Below, one piece after another: positions 44,523-54,261 of a stretch of DNA of 64,000 nucleotides (positions are counted from its first letter, which is position 1; each line of letters opens with the position of its first letter). The position numbers were made by a program, and so were the translations under genes. Source of the stretch: Crocinitomicaceae bacterium (GTDB taxonomy: Bacteria; Bacteroidota; Bacteroidia; Flavobacteriales_D; Crocinitomicaceae); assembly GCA_016708105.1 (NCBI GenBank), contig JADJGJ010000004.1:124001-188000 (forward strand), in the 5' to 3' direction. The notes under the pieces were generated by a model. The model searched no databases and was not told the DNA's origin. It saw nothing but the letters and a program-made list of their open reading frames with translations.

Positions 44523-46049
44523 ATGGCGGATAAAAAACGTATTAAAAGCGCCTTAATCTCTGTTTATGACAAAGATGGGCTTGAGCCTATTGTCAGGCAT
44601 TTGCACCGTTACGGAGTAGTCATTTATTCTACAGGAGGCACACAAGAATTTATTGAGAACCTCCAAATACCTGTTGAGCGTGTTGAAGATTTGACATCCT
44701 ATCCTTCCATTTTGGGTGGTCGTGTGAAAACACTTCATCCAAAAGTTTTCGGCGGCATTTTGGGCCGTCGTGATAATTCCACTGATCAGCAACAAATGAC
44801 AGAATATAAAATTCCGGAAATTGATCTTGTCATTGTAGATTTATATCCTTTTGAAAAAACAGTTTCATCAGGCGCTTCACATGCTGACATCATTGAGAAA
44901 ATAGACATTGGCGGCATTTCTCTCATTCGTGCCGGGGCGAAAAACTATGATGATGTGGTCATAATTCCTTCTAAAGATCAGTATCCCGCCTTGCTTGAAA
45001 TTCTTAAATCATCTGCAGAAACAACACATGAACAACGCACAGAATTTGCCATGTTTGCTTTTCACGTTTCTTCTCATTACGACAGCCAGATTTTCCGTTA
45101 TTTCAATCAAAATAAAAAACCGGTTTTCAAAGAAAGCATTGCTGTTTCAAAAATTTTAAGATACGGTGAAAACCCTCATCAACAGGGCGTTTTCTATGGT
45201 GATTTAGATGCTATGTTTGATGTGTTACACGGCAAAGAATTATCATACAATAATTTGCTAGATGTTGATGCTGCGGTGAATTTGATGGAAGATTATAAAA
45301 AAGACGGGCCATCATTTGGAATTCTGAAACACAACAACGCATGCGGATTTGCAAGTCGCAGCACCCTATCTGAAGCATATCTTGCAGCACTTGCCGGAGA
45401 TCCGGTTTCAGCATTTGGCGGAATTTTAATCTCCAACACAAAAATAGATGTTGCAACGGCAAAAGAAATGAACGAGCTTTTTTGTGAAGTGGTTATTGCG
45501 CCGGGTTATGACACCGCAGCCTTAGAAATTCTCAAAGAAAAAAAGAACCGCGTAATTCTGATACAAAAACCGGTTGCATTGTCTGCTAAATTATTCCGCA
45601 CCGCTCTCAATGGAGTATTAGAACAAGACCGCGATGCAATCACAGAGAATGCATCAAACCTTGAAAGTCGCACTAATACCAAACCAAGCACATCTGAAAT
45701 TGAAGATTTGCTGTTTGCCAACAAACTGGTCAAGCACACTAAATCTAACACCATTGTCTTGGTTAAAAACAAACAATTACTTGCTAGCGGAACCGGACAA
45801 ACATCACGCGTTGATGCATTGCGTCAGGCAATACATAAAGCAAATTCTTTCGGTTTTGATTTGAACGGGGCGGTTATGGCTTCAGATGCTTTTTTCCCTT
45901 TTCCTGATTGCGTTGAAATTGCGCATAAGGCCGGAATAACTGCTGTGGTGCAGCCGGGCGGATCAGTGAAAGATCAGCTTTCAATCGATTATTGCAACGA
46001 ACACGGCTTAAGCATGGTGTTCACAGGTAACCGACATTTTAAACATTAG
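44523..46049 (+). CDS. purH: Bifunctional AICAR transformylase / IMP cyclohydrolase
   Basis: PurH performs the last two steps of IMP synthesis. The N-terminal MGS-like cyclohydrolase domain shows KSALISVYDKDGLEPIVRHL, STGGTQEFI and GGRVKTLHPKVFGGIL. The transformylase domain has RYGENPHQQGVFYG, KHNNACGFASR and DAFFPFPDCVEIA, ending in VFTGNRHFKH, the usual C-terminus. 508 residues, normal for the family. It lies 82 bp before mreB, a neighbour I have seen in other Bacteroidota but do not rely on. Confidence 0.98.
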   Translation: MADKKRIKSALISVYDKDGLEPIVRHLHRYGVVIYSTGGTQEFIENLQIPVERVEDLTSYPSILGGRVKTLHPKVFGGILGRRDNSTDQQQMTEYKIPEIDLVIVDLYPFEKTVSSGASHADIIEKIDIGGISLIRAGAKNYDDVVIIPSKDQYPALLEILKSSAETTHEQRTEFAMFAFHVSSHYDSQIFRYFNQNKKPVFKESIAVSKILRYGENPHQQGVFYGDLDAMFDVLHGKELSYNNLLDVDAAVNLMEDYKKDGPSFGILKHNNACGFASRSTLSEAYLAALAGDPVSAFGGILISNTKIDVATAKEMNELFCEVVIAPGYDTAALEILKEKKNRVILIQKPVALSAKLFRTALNGVLEQDRDAITENASNLESRTNTKPSTSEIEDLLFANKLVKHTKSNTIVLVKNKQLLASGTGQTSRVDALRQAIHKANSFGFDLNGAVMASDAFFPFPDCVEIAHKAGITAVVQPGGSVKDQLSIDYCNEHGLSMVFTGNRHFKH

Positions 46050-46131
46050 AATTTAGCCATTAGTCTAAAAAGCTCTGTAACAGAGTAACTAAAACAAGAA
46101 AATTCAGTAAAATAGGACAAAGAAAACAGAC

Positions 46132-47157
46132 ATGGGGTTATTTGATTTTTTAACACAGGAGATTGCCATTGACTTGGGAACGGCTAATACACTTATCATC
46201 ATGAATGACAAAGTTGTTGTTGACGAGCCTTCAATTGTGGCCAAAGACATTCAAACCGGCAAAATAGTTGCTATCGGAAAGGTTGCACAACAGATGCACG
46301 GTAAAACCCACAAACTGATTGAAACCATTAGGCCGCTGAAAGATGGTGTGATTGCAGATTTTCAGGCAGCTGAACAAATGATCCGTGGTATGATAAAGAT
46401 GATAACCAGCAAACGCAAACTCATCTCCCCTTCTTTGCGCATGGTTATTTGTATTCCTTCAGGTATTACAGAGGTTGAGAAACGTGCGGTACGTGACTCG
46501 GCTGAACATGCCGGAGCAAAAGAAGTGTACATGATTCATGAACCCATGGCCGCAGCAATAGGAATTGGAATTGATGTTGAAGAGCCAATGGGCAACATGA
46601 TCATTGACATTGGTGGTGGTACTTCTGAAATTGCCGTTATCGCATTGGGTGGTATTGTCTGTGATAAATCTATTCGTGTTGCTGGAGATGATTTCACCAG
46701 TGATATTGAAGAGTACATGCGTCGTCAACACAACATTCTGGTTGGTGAACGCACCGCTGAACAAATTAAAATTGAAGTGGGCTCAGCGCTTACTGACTTG
46801 GGTGATCAGGCCCCGCCTCCTTATGCCGTACGCGGACGAGATTTAATGACCGGTATTCCAAAAGAAATTCTCATTACCTATTCTGAAATTGCGCATGCAC
46901 TTGATAAAAGTATTAGTAAAGTAGAAGAAGCTATTCTCAGTGCACTTGAAATGACACCGCCTGAATTGTCTGCTGATATTTACAAAACCGGAATTTATTT
47001 GGCCGGTGGTGGTTCAATGTTGCGCGGTTTGGACAAACGAATTTCCATGAAAACCAAACTACCGGTACACATTGCTGAAGATCCTTTGAGAGCGGTAGCA
47101 CGCGGAACAAGCATTGCGCTGAAAAATATTGGCCGATTCCAGTTCTTGATGCGCTAA
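46132..47157 (+). CDS. mreB: Rod-shape-determining actin homologue MreB
   Basis: MreB filaments guide lateral cell-wall synthesis at the inner membrane. The 341 residues have the actin-fold phosphate loops IDLGTANTLI and MIIDIGGGTSEIAVIALGG, the connecting EPMAAAIGIGIDVEEP and the late adenosine motif LAGGGSMLRGLD. The N-terminal MGLFDFLTQEIAIDLG includes the hydrophobic membrane-contact region. It is the first gene of the mreB-mreC-mreD-mrdA-rodA operon. Confidence 0.98.
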   Translation: MGLFDFLTQEIAIDLGTANTLIIMNDKVVVDEPSIVAKDIQTGKIVAIGKVAQQMHGKTHKLIETIRPLKDGVIADFQAAEQMIRGMIKMITSKRKLISPSLRMVICIPSGITEVEKRAVRDSAEHAGAKEVYMIHEPMAAAIGIGIDVEEPMGNMIIDIGGGTSEIAVIALGGIVCDKSIRVAGDDFTSDIEEYMRRQHNILVGERTAEQIKIEVGSALTDLGDQAPPPYAVRGRDLMTGIPKEILITYSEIAHALDKSISKVEEAILSALEMTPPELSADIYKTGIYLAGGGSMLRGLDKRISMKTKLPVHIAEDPLRAVARGTSIALKNIGRFQFLMR

Positions 47158-47184
47158 GTTGTACCAAATTAAGCACCATGCAGA

Positions 47185-48018
47185 ATGCGCAACCTGTTCA
47201 AATTTCTCCGACGATTCAGGGATTTTCTAATCCTGGTAGTGTTGCAGATATTTGTGCTTGGTATCTTTTTCAATTCTAAGCATTATCATCGCGCTAAACT
47301 TTTCAATACCTCATCAGCGGTTGTGGGTTGGTTTGTTGAGAAGAAACACAATATCACCAAACACTTCAGTCTTACTGATGCCAATGAGCGCCTGAGCTAT
47401 GAGAACGCCGTACTGCGTAATCGTATGCCTGAAAGTTTCTATCAATTGCAAGGCAGAATTTATTACGTGAATGATACCTTATATAAGCAGCAGTACGAAT
47501 ATTTTCCGGCAGAGGTAATTAACAGCACTGATACTAAAAGAAACAATTTTTTCACACTCAACAAAGGTTCTGACGCCGGTATTGAAAATGGTATGGGAGT
47601 AATTTCAGACAAGGGTATTGTAGGTTTTGTGCTTGATGTGTCTGAACATTTTTCAATAGTAAAAACTGTGCTATCTGAAAACATCAACATCCCGGTTAAA
47701 CTGAAAAAAAATAATGAACACTGGTTGCTCAAATGGGATGGCATGGACCATGACATAGCACAGGTTAACGGGGTAAACAGAGATATTGATATTGCTGTTG
47801 GTGATACCGTAGTAACCCGTGGCGGCAGTGGCATGTTCCCAATTGGATTGCCGGTTGGAATTGTTGAAGAATTGATCTCACAAGATGGCAAACAAACCTG
47901 GGATGTAAACATTAGACTGGCGGTAAATTTCAGTGCCGTTTATCATGTATACGTGATCAAAAACCTCATGCAGCAAGAGCAACAAGATCTGGAACTAAGA
48001 TTACTTGAAAATGAATAA
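47185..48018 (+). CDS. mreC: Rod-shape-determining protein MreC
   Basis: 277 residues: one N-terminal membrane span (FLILVVLQIFVLGIFF), a periplasmic coiled coil (ANERLSYENAVLRNRMP) and the two beta domains of MreC (GSDAGIENGMGVISDKGIVG; GDTVVTRGGSGMFPIGLPVG). It links MreB to the periplasmic wall-synthesis enzymes. Its start lies 27 bp after mreB and its end overlaps mreD by 8 bp. Confidence 0.95.
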   Translation: MRNLFKFLRRFRDFLILVVLQIFVLGIFFNSKHYHRAKLFNTSSAVVGWFVEKKHNITKHFSLTDANERLSYENAVLRNRMPESFYQLQGRIYYVNDTLYKQQYEYFPAEVINSTDTKRNNFFTLNKGSDAGIENGMGVISDKGIVGFVLDVSEHFSIVKTVLSENINIPVKLKKNNEHWLLKWDGMDHDIAQVNGVNRDIDIAVGDTVVTRGGSGMFPIGLPVGIVEELISQDGKQTWDVNIRLAVNFSAVYHVYVIKNLMQQEQQDLELRLLENE

Positions 48019-48526
48019 TCGCTGGCTAAAATATATTCTGGTTTTTATTCTGGTTGTACTCATCCAAGGTTTGGTTGTGAACAATATGGAAGTACATGAA
48101 TTTGTAAATCCAATGGTATACCCTTTGTTGATTTTAGTCTTACCATTTGAGTTGGGTGTATTGACTACCATTATCATTGCTTTTGTGGTTGGCATCTCTG
48201 TAGATGCTTTTAGTAATACGTTTGGCTTACATACCTCAGCGACCTTAGTGATAGGCTATTTCAGACCAACCATTCTGCGTTACATCAAGCCGCGTGACGG
48301 GTATGATTCATCGCTGTTCCCAACTATTCATGACATGGGTGTTTTCTGGTTCTTCTCTTACGCAACTTTATTTTTAGTCATTCATCATCTTTGGTTTTTT
48401 ACCATTGAAATTTTTAGTTTTGATTCAATTCTTCTTCTGATTGCGAAAACATTTTTCAGCACCATTTTCTCTCTTGTGTTAATTGTTCTTTTGCAGTATC
48501 TTTTCTACACCCGTTCTAAACGATGA
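48011..48526 (+). CDS. mreD: Rod-shape-determining membrane protein MreD
   Basis: 171 residues with about five membrane spans, the expected small integral partner of MreC. The ATG at 48011 (MNNRWLKYILVFILVVL) lies inside the mreC end; a TTG two codons earlier is less likely. Sequence is poorly conserved in the family, so the call rests on position, size and topology. The stop overlaps the mrdA start as ATGA. Confidence 0.88.
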   Translation: MNNRWLKYILVFILVVLIQGLVVNNMEVHEFVNPMVYPLLILVLPFELGVLTTIIIAFVVGISVDAFSNTFGLHTSATLVIGYFRPTILRYIKPRDGYDSSLFPTIHDMGVFWFFSYATLFLVIHHLWFFTIEIFSFDSILLLIAKTFFSTIFSLVLIVLLQYLFYTRSKR

Positions 48527-50397
48527 ATAACGACAGCCGAAAATATATCATTGCCCTCATGGTGATTTTGGTTTCGTTCATTTTTCTGGTGAGACTTTTT
48601 TACATGCAGGTAATAGATGATCAGTGGAAAGATCGTGCTGCAGAAATTTCTGAAAACAAAGTAATCACCCAGCCCGCACGTGGTGTGGTTTACGACCGCA
48701 ACGGAGAAAAATTGATAAGCAACGTAGTGTATTACGATTTGCGCGTGGTACCTAATCAGGCAATAGATATTGACAGTGTTTCACTGGTAAAATTGCTAGA
48801 TATTTCAATGGATGAATATGTAAAAAAAATGAATGCCGCGCGCAAGTACAGCAAGCGCAAAGCATCTGATTTAGTTACGCAGATTCCGCCTGATGAATTT
48901 TCACTCATTGCGCCTGAATTATATAAGTATCCCGGAATATTTGAAGCTGAACGAACACTGCGTGTCTATCCAAAGAAATGCGGAGCCCACGTGTTGGGTT
49001 ATATGAATGAAGTGAATGATGAAGACATTGGTAAAAACCCATATTACAAGTCGGGTGATTTTATCGGCAGAATGGGTATTGAACGATCTTATGAAGAACT
49101 ATTGCGCGGAAAAAGGGGTGTAAAATATTATTTGCAAGACGCTATTGGTGTTGAAACCGGACGTTATGAAAACGGAAAATATGACACCCTTGCCGAGCAA
49201 GGCAAAAGCATTTCACTGGGTATTGATTGGGAACTACAAGCCTATGGTGAGCGTTTATTTCAAAACAAACTGGGCTGCGTAGTTGCCATTGAACCGGAAT
49301 CAGGAGAGATATTAGCTATGGTTTCTGCTCCAACCTATGATCCCAATTTATTAGTTGGTAGACGACTGGGTGAAAACTACACGCAACTTCATCAAGACAC
49401 GTTGTTGCCTTTGTATAACCGTGCGTTGGGAGCAACTTATCCTCCGGGTTCAACTTTTAAATTAATTATGGCGCTTATTGCCATGCAAGAAGGTGTAATA
49501 ACACCTGAATCAGGTTTTCCGTGTAATAAAAATTTAGTGGGATGTCACAATCACGGTTCTGCCGGCTCAGTAAGTGATGCCGTGAAGATGTCTTGCAATC
49601 CTTATTTCTATCAAATTACCAAACGCATTATTCACCAAGGAAAATCAACTAATGGTTTTAAAGATGCGGCCATAGGATTAGAGGTGTGGACCAAGTATGT
49701 GAAAAGTTTTGGAATTGGATCTGGTCTTAATGTTGATTTCCCCGGACACGTGCGCGGTTACGTGCCTGATGTTGCATTTTATGATAATTACCATGGGCAA
49801 TATCGTTGGCAATTTGAAAGTATTTATTCCATTGCAATTGGGCAAGGAGAGGTGCTGGTGACATCACTTGAAATGGCGAATCTTGCCTGCATTATTGCCA
49901 ATAGAGGTTACTACCATTATCCTCACTTTATTAAATCAATTGACGGTGGACCAATTCCGGACATTTACTATCAGAAAAATTATTGCATGGTGGATTCACA
50001 GTGGTTTGCCCCTATCATTGATGGCATGTATCGGGTTGTGCATGAACCGGGTGGTACAGGGAGCAGGGCCAAATTAGACAGCATAGCAATTTGTGGAAAA
50101 ACCGGTACGGCTGAAAACTTTAAACGGATTAACGGAGTCACCCACCAAATGACTGACCACTCCATTTTCACCGCTTTTGCTCCAATGGATAATCCAAAAA
50201 TTGCTATCTATGTTTACATTGAGAACACAGGTTTTGGCGGTACCTGGGCTGCCCCGCTTGCCAGTTTGATGATTGAAAAATATTTAACCGGAACGGTTTC
50301 AGATACAGTAAAAGAAAATCGCATTTTGAATGCAAATCTTATTCCGGATGCCAGCGATATTCTGCCACCAAAACAACCAAAAAAACGCCGTCGTTGA
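48523..50397 (+). CDS. mrdA: Penicillin-binding protein 2 (transpeptidase)
   Basis: PBP2 crosslinks peptidoglycan in the elongation complex. 624 residues: an N-terminal membrane anchor (IIALMVILVSFIFLVRLFYM), a dimerisation/pedestal domain, and a transpeptidase domain with the SxxK motif in YPPGSTFKLIM, SxN in MSCNPYFYQ and KTG in CGKTGTAENF. All catalytic residues are present. The C-terminus is a basic tail (PKQPKKRRR). It overlaps mreD by 4 bp and rodA by 4 bp. Confidence 0.97.
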   Translation: MNNDSRKYIIALMVILVSFIFLVRLFYMQVIDDQWKDRAAEISENKVITQPARGVVYDRNGEKLISNVVYYDLRVVPNQAIDIDSVSLVKLLDISMDEYVKKMNAARKYSKRKASDLVTQIPPDEFSLIAPELYKYPGIFEAERTLRVYPKKCGAHVLGYMNEVNDEDIGKNPYYKSGDFIGRMGIERSYEELLRGKRGVKYYLQDAIGVETGRYENGKYDTLAEQGKSISLGIDWELQAYGERLFQNKLGCVVAIEPESGEILAMVSAPTYDPNLLVGRRLGENYTQLHQDTLLPLYNRALGATYPPGSTFKLIMALIAMQEGVITPESGFPCNKNLVGCHNHGSAGSVSDAVKMSCNPYFYQITKRIIHQGKSTNGFKDAAIGLEVWTKYVKSFGIGSGLNVDFPGHVRGYVPDVAFYDNYHGQYRWQFESIYSIAIGQGEVLVTSLEMANLACIIANRGYYHYPHFIKSIDGGPIPDIYYQKNYCMVDSQWFAPIIDGMYRVVHEPGGTGSRAKLDSIAICGKTGTAENFKRINGVTHQMTDHSIFTAFAPMDNPKIAIYVYIENTGFGGTWAAPLASLMIEKYLTGTVSDTVKENRILNANLIPDASDILPPKQPKKRRR

Positions 50398-51767
50398 GAG
50401 GTCAAAGTGAAAATAGTTTTGCTAGTTTAGACTGGAGCATGGTGGGAGTTTATTTATTACTCACCATACTTGGTGTGATCAATATTTATGCCTCAGTATA
50501 TGATCCTGAACATCCGGGATTATTTGATCAGATTACCCAGCACGGAAAACAAATTACCTGGATTGGGGTTTCAATTTTTTTAGGTGTCGCTATTCTATTT
50601 CTTGAAACAAGTTTTATAAAAAAGTATGCTTATTGGTTTTATTGGATAACCATTGTTCTGCTCGTCTTTGTGTTGTTTACGCCCCCGGTACATGGTGCAC
50701 GCGCCTGGTTTGGTATTGGAAGTTTTGGTATTCAGCCTGCTGAATTTGCCAAGATTGGTGTTTCATTAGCGCTTGCAAAATATCTCAGCACAAGTGATCA
50801 TCATCGCTTAGCAGCACGAAATAATAAATCAAAACTTTTTGGAAGTCTTTCAAACATCAGAGGGCTTTCTCCTTTGTATCTTTTATTACTCCTTCCTGCC
50901 GGATTAATTTTAATGCAACCTGACGCCGGAACTTTCATCGTGTTTACTTCATTTATTTTAGTTCTCTATCGTGAAGGGTATGCCGGCAATATCTTATTAT
51001 TTATTATTGTGGCTGTCATTATCGCGGTGATTACCTTAATAGTTGCCGACTCATCTTTCATGGTGCCCGGCTTAGTGATTAAATTAAGTGGTAAGGCGGG
51101 CATTATTATTTCATTAGTTCTTTTGGGTCTGATATTTTTCTTCATCATTCGCGCCATGGTATTGCCTCGCAATCGTCCACCGCTGTATCGCTCATTGATT
51201 GGTAGTTTGGTTGTTGCGGTGATATTTGTAAATTTTATTGAGATTGGTTATTCAAAAATTTTGATGTCACACCAAAAAGAACGGATTGATTTGGTGCTGG
51301 GTAAAATAGATGATCCAGACGGTAAAGGATATAATATCAACCGCGCAAAAGCCGCCATTGGTTCCGGTGGATTTTTTGGTAAGGGTTATATGAAAGCCAC
51401 GCTGGCGAATGAAAACCAGGGACACGTACCCATGCAGAGTACTGATTTTATTTTTTGTACCTGGAGTGAGGAACATGGCTTTATAGGGTCAGCCTTTTTA
51501 GTCTTGATTTATGCCTTTCTCCTCATTAAAATTATCATTATTGCTGAACGACAGCGATCTGATTTTACACGCATATTTGCCTATTGCACCTTGGGCATTT
51601 TCTTTTATCACTTTATGATTAACGTGGGCATGGCCATTGGTCTTGCGCCTGTAATTGGTATTCCGCTTCCTTTCTTTAGTTATGGAGGGTCCTCGGTTAT
51701 GTCGTTTTCTGTGATGTTTTTTATTCTACTCAAGCTGGACGCTGAACGAAAATTAATCCTTCAATAA
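50394..51767 (+). CDS. rodA: Rod-shape glycosyltransferase RodA (SEDS)
   Basis: RodA polymerises glycan strands together with PBP2. 457 residues with ten or so membrane spans and the SEDS hallmarks: GARAWFGIGSFGIQPAEFAK, LMQPDAGTFIVF (with the catalytic-region Asp in QPDAG) and the late GIPLPFFSYGGSSVMS. The likely start is the TTG at 50394 (TTGA overlap with mrdA); the first in-frame ATG lies 45 bases downstream, inside the conserved DWSMVGVYLL. A central loop of about 60 residues is longer than in E. coli. Confidence 0.95.
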   Translation: MRGQSENSFASLDWSMVGVYLLLTILGVINIYASVYDPEHPGLFDQITQHGKQITWIGVSIFLGVAILFLETSFIKKYAYWFYWITIVLLVFVLFTPPVHGARAWFGIGSFGIQPAEFAKIGVSLALAKYLSTSDHHRLAARNNKSKLFGSLSNIRGLSPLYLLLLLPAGLILMQPDAGTFIVFTSFILVLYREGYAGNILLFIIVAVIIAVITLIVADSSFMVPGLVIKLSGKAGIIISLVLLGLIFFFIIRAMVLPRNRPPLYRSLIGSLVVAVIFVNFIEIGYSKILMSHQKERIDLVLGKIDDPDGKGYNINRAKAAIGSGGFFGKGYMKATLANENQGHVPMQSTDFIFCTWSEEHGFIGSAFLVLIYAFLLIKIIIIAERQRSDFTRIFAYCTLGIFFYHFMINVGMAIGLAPVIGIPLPFFSYGGSSVMSFSVMFFILLKLDAERKLILQ

Positions 51768-52522
51768 TGAAACCCAATTTTAGTCAAAGTCACATACTAC
51801 TCTTGTTTGTATTCATGTACTTTGCCGGTGGTTTTCTTGGACAATTAGTTTCACAATTGGTGCTGATGAATTATTTCTCATCACAAGCTGACCCCAACGC
51901 AGAGGCGCCTGCTTGGTTAATTGTTTTTCTCACCGGAATTACCCACGCCATCATGCATTTAGGTGTGGTATTTGTTTTTCTACGCGCCATACAATCCTCG
52001 TTTAAAAATTTGATTGAAAACACCAGATTCAGTTGGAAATATTTTTTCATTGCACTTGCCGTTACCGTGCCCGGCATGATGATAACTGATTATTTGGCTC
52101 AATTTGGTTTTTATCTTTTTGAACAAGCTAATGCTTATCATATCATTGAAGCAGAATACGCAAGACAACAAGATGTGTTTGAGCTTTTCACGCAACCATC
52201 AACCGGTTTGGTGATGCTGTCTGTTTTGGTTTTTGCGTTATTGCCTGCTATTGGAGAAGAATTAGTTTTCAGAGGTGTTTTATTTTCATACCTGAAATTA
52301 TCTAATTTAAATCCACATTTTATAGTCTGGTTTTCTGCATTACTTTTTGCGGGCATTCACTGGCAACCCATCAACTTAATTGCAATGACCTGTATGGGCG
52401 CTTTATTAGGATATCTCAGACTTTATTCTGGTAGATTAATCTATGGAATGATTTTCCATTTTTTATTCAACGCCACGCAAATTATTGTCTTGTTTTACTG
52501 GCCTGACTTGGCACAAGTATAA
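51767..52522 (+). CDS. CPBP-family intramembrane metalloprotease
   Basis: 251 residues with about seven membrane spans and the CPBP (Abi/CAAX protease-like) motifs: GEELVFRGVLFS (EExxxR), LLFAGIHW (FxxxH) and HFLFNAT (HxxxN). These form an intramembrane metal site. The start shares one base with the rodA stop (TAATG), so it belongs to the shape operon's 3' end. The substrate is unknown. Confidence 0.9.
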   Translation: MKPNFSQSHILLLFVFMYFAGGFLGQLVSQLVLMNYFSSQADPNAEAPAWLIVFLTGITHAIMHLGVVFVFLRAIQSSFKNLIENTRFSWKYFFIALAVTVPGMMITDYLAQFGFYLFEQANAYHIIEAEYARQQDVFELFTQPSTGLVMLSVLVFALLPAIGEELVFRGVLFSYLKLSNLNPHFIVWFSALLFAGIHWQPINLIAMTCMGALLGYLRLYSGRLIYGMIFHFLFNATQIIVLFYWPDLAQV

Positions 52523-52524
52523 AT

Positions 52525-52551
52525 AAAAAAGCCCGCTCAAATGAACGGGCT
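52525..52551 (-). terminator. Terminator of the ExbB/ExbD operon
   Basis: On the minus strand AGCCCG (52551-52546) pairs with CGGGCT (52535-52530), followed by T6. It lies between the convergent CPBP and exbD genes and has a T tract only for the minus strand. Confidence 0.8.
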
Positions 52552-52575
52552 AAATGCTATTTCTTTCTGCATTAA

Positions 52576-53025
52576 TTAACGCTTGTCAGCAGAATAATTA
52601 ATTTTTACCGCATCAATATTTCTCAAGGTTTCTTTAATGTCAGACACAATGCGCATACCAACATCTTCATGTACTTTCAGTGAAGTAACAATGTCAAATA
52701 CTGTTCTACCCTCGCGTGCTTTTGATAATTTCCAGGGACCAACCTGTGAGTAATCCAAGGCTAATTGGTCATCTAACTGAATACGTGGCTCAGTACCTTC
52801 ACTTGAATTCATTGGAAAACCAACATAAACAAAATCAACCATGTCTTTATTTTCCAACTCCTCTGCCTGTGATGCACCCGGTTTTTTCACCTCAACCTGC
52901 ATATCCACTTCCTTCATTGTTGTAGCCACCATGAAGAAGAACAAAAGCATGAAAATAATGTCAGGCAAAGACGCGGTGCTTAATGCAGGCAACCCTTTAC
53001 TTCCTCCTTTATTAAATTTTCCCAT
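52576..53025 (-). CDS. exbD: ExbD/TolR-family protein (short)
   Basis: 149 residues. A basic N-terminus precedes the single membrane span, with the conserved motor Asp in TASLPDIIFMLLFFFMVATT. The periplasmic domain follows. ExbD uses the proton gradient with ExbB to energise outer-membrane transport through TonB. It lies 4 bp after the longer ExbD gene; it is the last gene of the exbB operon. Whether it works with TonB, TolA or the T9SS-type motor is not decided by sequence. Confidence 0.9.
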   Translation of the reverse strand: MGKFNKGGSKGLPALSTASLPDIIFMLLFFFMVATTMKEVDMQVEVKKPGASQAEELENKDMVDFVYVGFPMNSSEGTEPRIQLDDQLALDYSQVGPWKLSKAREGRTVFDIVTSLKVHEDVGMRIVSDIKETLRNIDAVKINYSADKR

Positions 53026-53029
53026 AGTA

Positions 53030-53746
53030 TTAAATCACAATTTTTGCTTCAATAATTCTTTCAGGAACCAAAATTTGAAGCATTTCCAGTTTTTTCTTAT
53101 CGTCTTCGCTTTCTTTATCCAGTTCTTTCAAACCTCTTTGCCATAATTCTTGACATTTTTCATCACGTAGTTCATTCACTACTTTCTTCAAAATATCCTG
53201 AATTTGAATGTACAAACCATAAGTAGTACCGGATTGATTTTTCAATTGAATAAAGGCTGAGTTGGACATCTCTTGATAAGGACCAATCTCTTTAACCAAC
53301 GCCATCTTATCTTCCCACTTAGCAATTTCCCCGTTCAAAAATTCCGTGGTGGCTGCATTAGCTCCTTCCAGTTGTAATTGGAATTCAGCAATTTTAGTCG
53401 CACAAACATTCTGATTCACTTGTTCATACGCAGGCATGGTTAAATCGCGCTCTCCGTTAATGTTTACAGTATAAAAATCTCTCACCTTCTCTTCTAGGTC
53501 TTCAATATTCATGAATTCACCTTCAACCAGCAGTTCATCTTGTGAGTTAGCCATCACAACCAAAATATCACGATCGTGTACTTTAGGCGGATCTATATCA
53601 ATCTCCGTGTCTCTTTTCAAAGGTAAGTTACGGCTAATACCGGCATCTACCTCCATTGTAGTAGTAACCAGGAAGAAGATAAGCAGAAGGAAAGCCACGT
53701 CTGCCATGGATCCTGAATTGATTTCTTCTACTTTTCTTTTTGACAT
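53030..53746 (-). CDS. exbD: ExbD/TolR-family protein (long form)
   Basis: 238 residues, about 90 longer than usual. The membrane segment has the motor Asp in GSMADVAFLLLIFFLVTTTM. The extra length is a periplasmic insertion (about residues 100-190) with two Cys (NVCATKIAEFQ; RDEKCQELW), then the usual ExbD end (LVPERIIEAKIVI). Two ExbD paralogues in tandem after one ExbB are common in Bacteroidota. The insertion is the unusual part. Confidence 0.9.
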   Translation of the reverse strand: MSKRKVEEINSGSMADVAFLLLIFFLVTTTMEVDAGISRNLPLKRDTEIDIDPPKVHDRDILVVMANSQDELLVEGEFMNIEDLEEKVRDFYTVNINGERDLTMPAYEQVNQNVCATKIAEFQLQLEGANAATTEFLNGEIAKWEDKMALVKEIGPYQEMSNSAFIQLKNQSGTTYGLYIQIQDILKKVVNELRDEKCQELWQRGLKELDKESEDDKKKLEMLQILVPERIIEAKIVI

Positions 53747-53765
53747 AATCAGGTCTTATTTAATA

Positions 53766-54239
53766 TTATTTTGTAACTGCAGATACTAGACTACGAACAG
53801 CCTGTAACACCAACAATAAAATTGCCAGACCAAAAAGAGTAAAGGTGAGCAACACACCTACATCACTCCATTTAATCCAGAATTCTGTTGCGCCCGGAGT
53901 TTTAGCTAAACCACCGGTAGGTTCACTACTCGCCATGCTGTAACAAATAATAAAGATTACCAGCATAATACCTACGCCAATTGCAGAAGAAACAAACTTA
54001 CGAGGGTTAATGATAATACCCCAAACCATAAATACGGCCACCAATGCAAAACTGGCGTACATCAAAAACATGGTGTAGTTCACAGAAGTACTAACAGCAC
54101 TATAATCGCCAGTCACCTGCAAGGTAATGGGGTCAAGTGTTGCTTCGGTATTCATTGCATTCCACCCCAGTATTGCGCCAATAACAAGCAGGGCAATAAC
54201 CACGATAGAAGATGCAAGACTAAAAACTTTTGAATTCAT
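53766..54239 (-). CDS. Four-span membrane protein of the ExbB/ExbD operon
   Basis: 157 residues with four hydrophobic segments (about 7-28, 55-78, 84-104, 127-150). No family recognised by motif, but its place between exbB and the two exbD genes, with gaps of about 20 bp, suggests a role in the same motor. I recall such a gene in this operon in related bacteria. Confidence 0.78.
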   Translation of the reverse strand: MNSKVFSLASSIVVIALLVIGAILGWNAMNTEATLDPITLQVTGDYSAVSTSVNYTMFLMYASFALVAVFMVWGIIINPRKFVSSAIGVGIMLVIFIICYSMASSEPTGGLAKTPGATEFWIKWSDVGVLLTFTLFGLAILLLVLQAVRSLVSAVTK

Positions 54240-54261
54240 ACCTTTAAAGTAGATTGATTAA

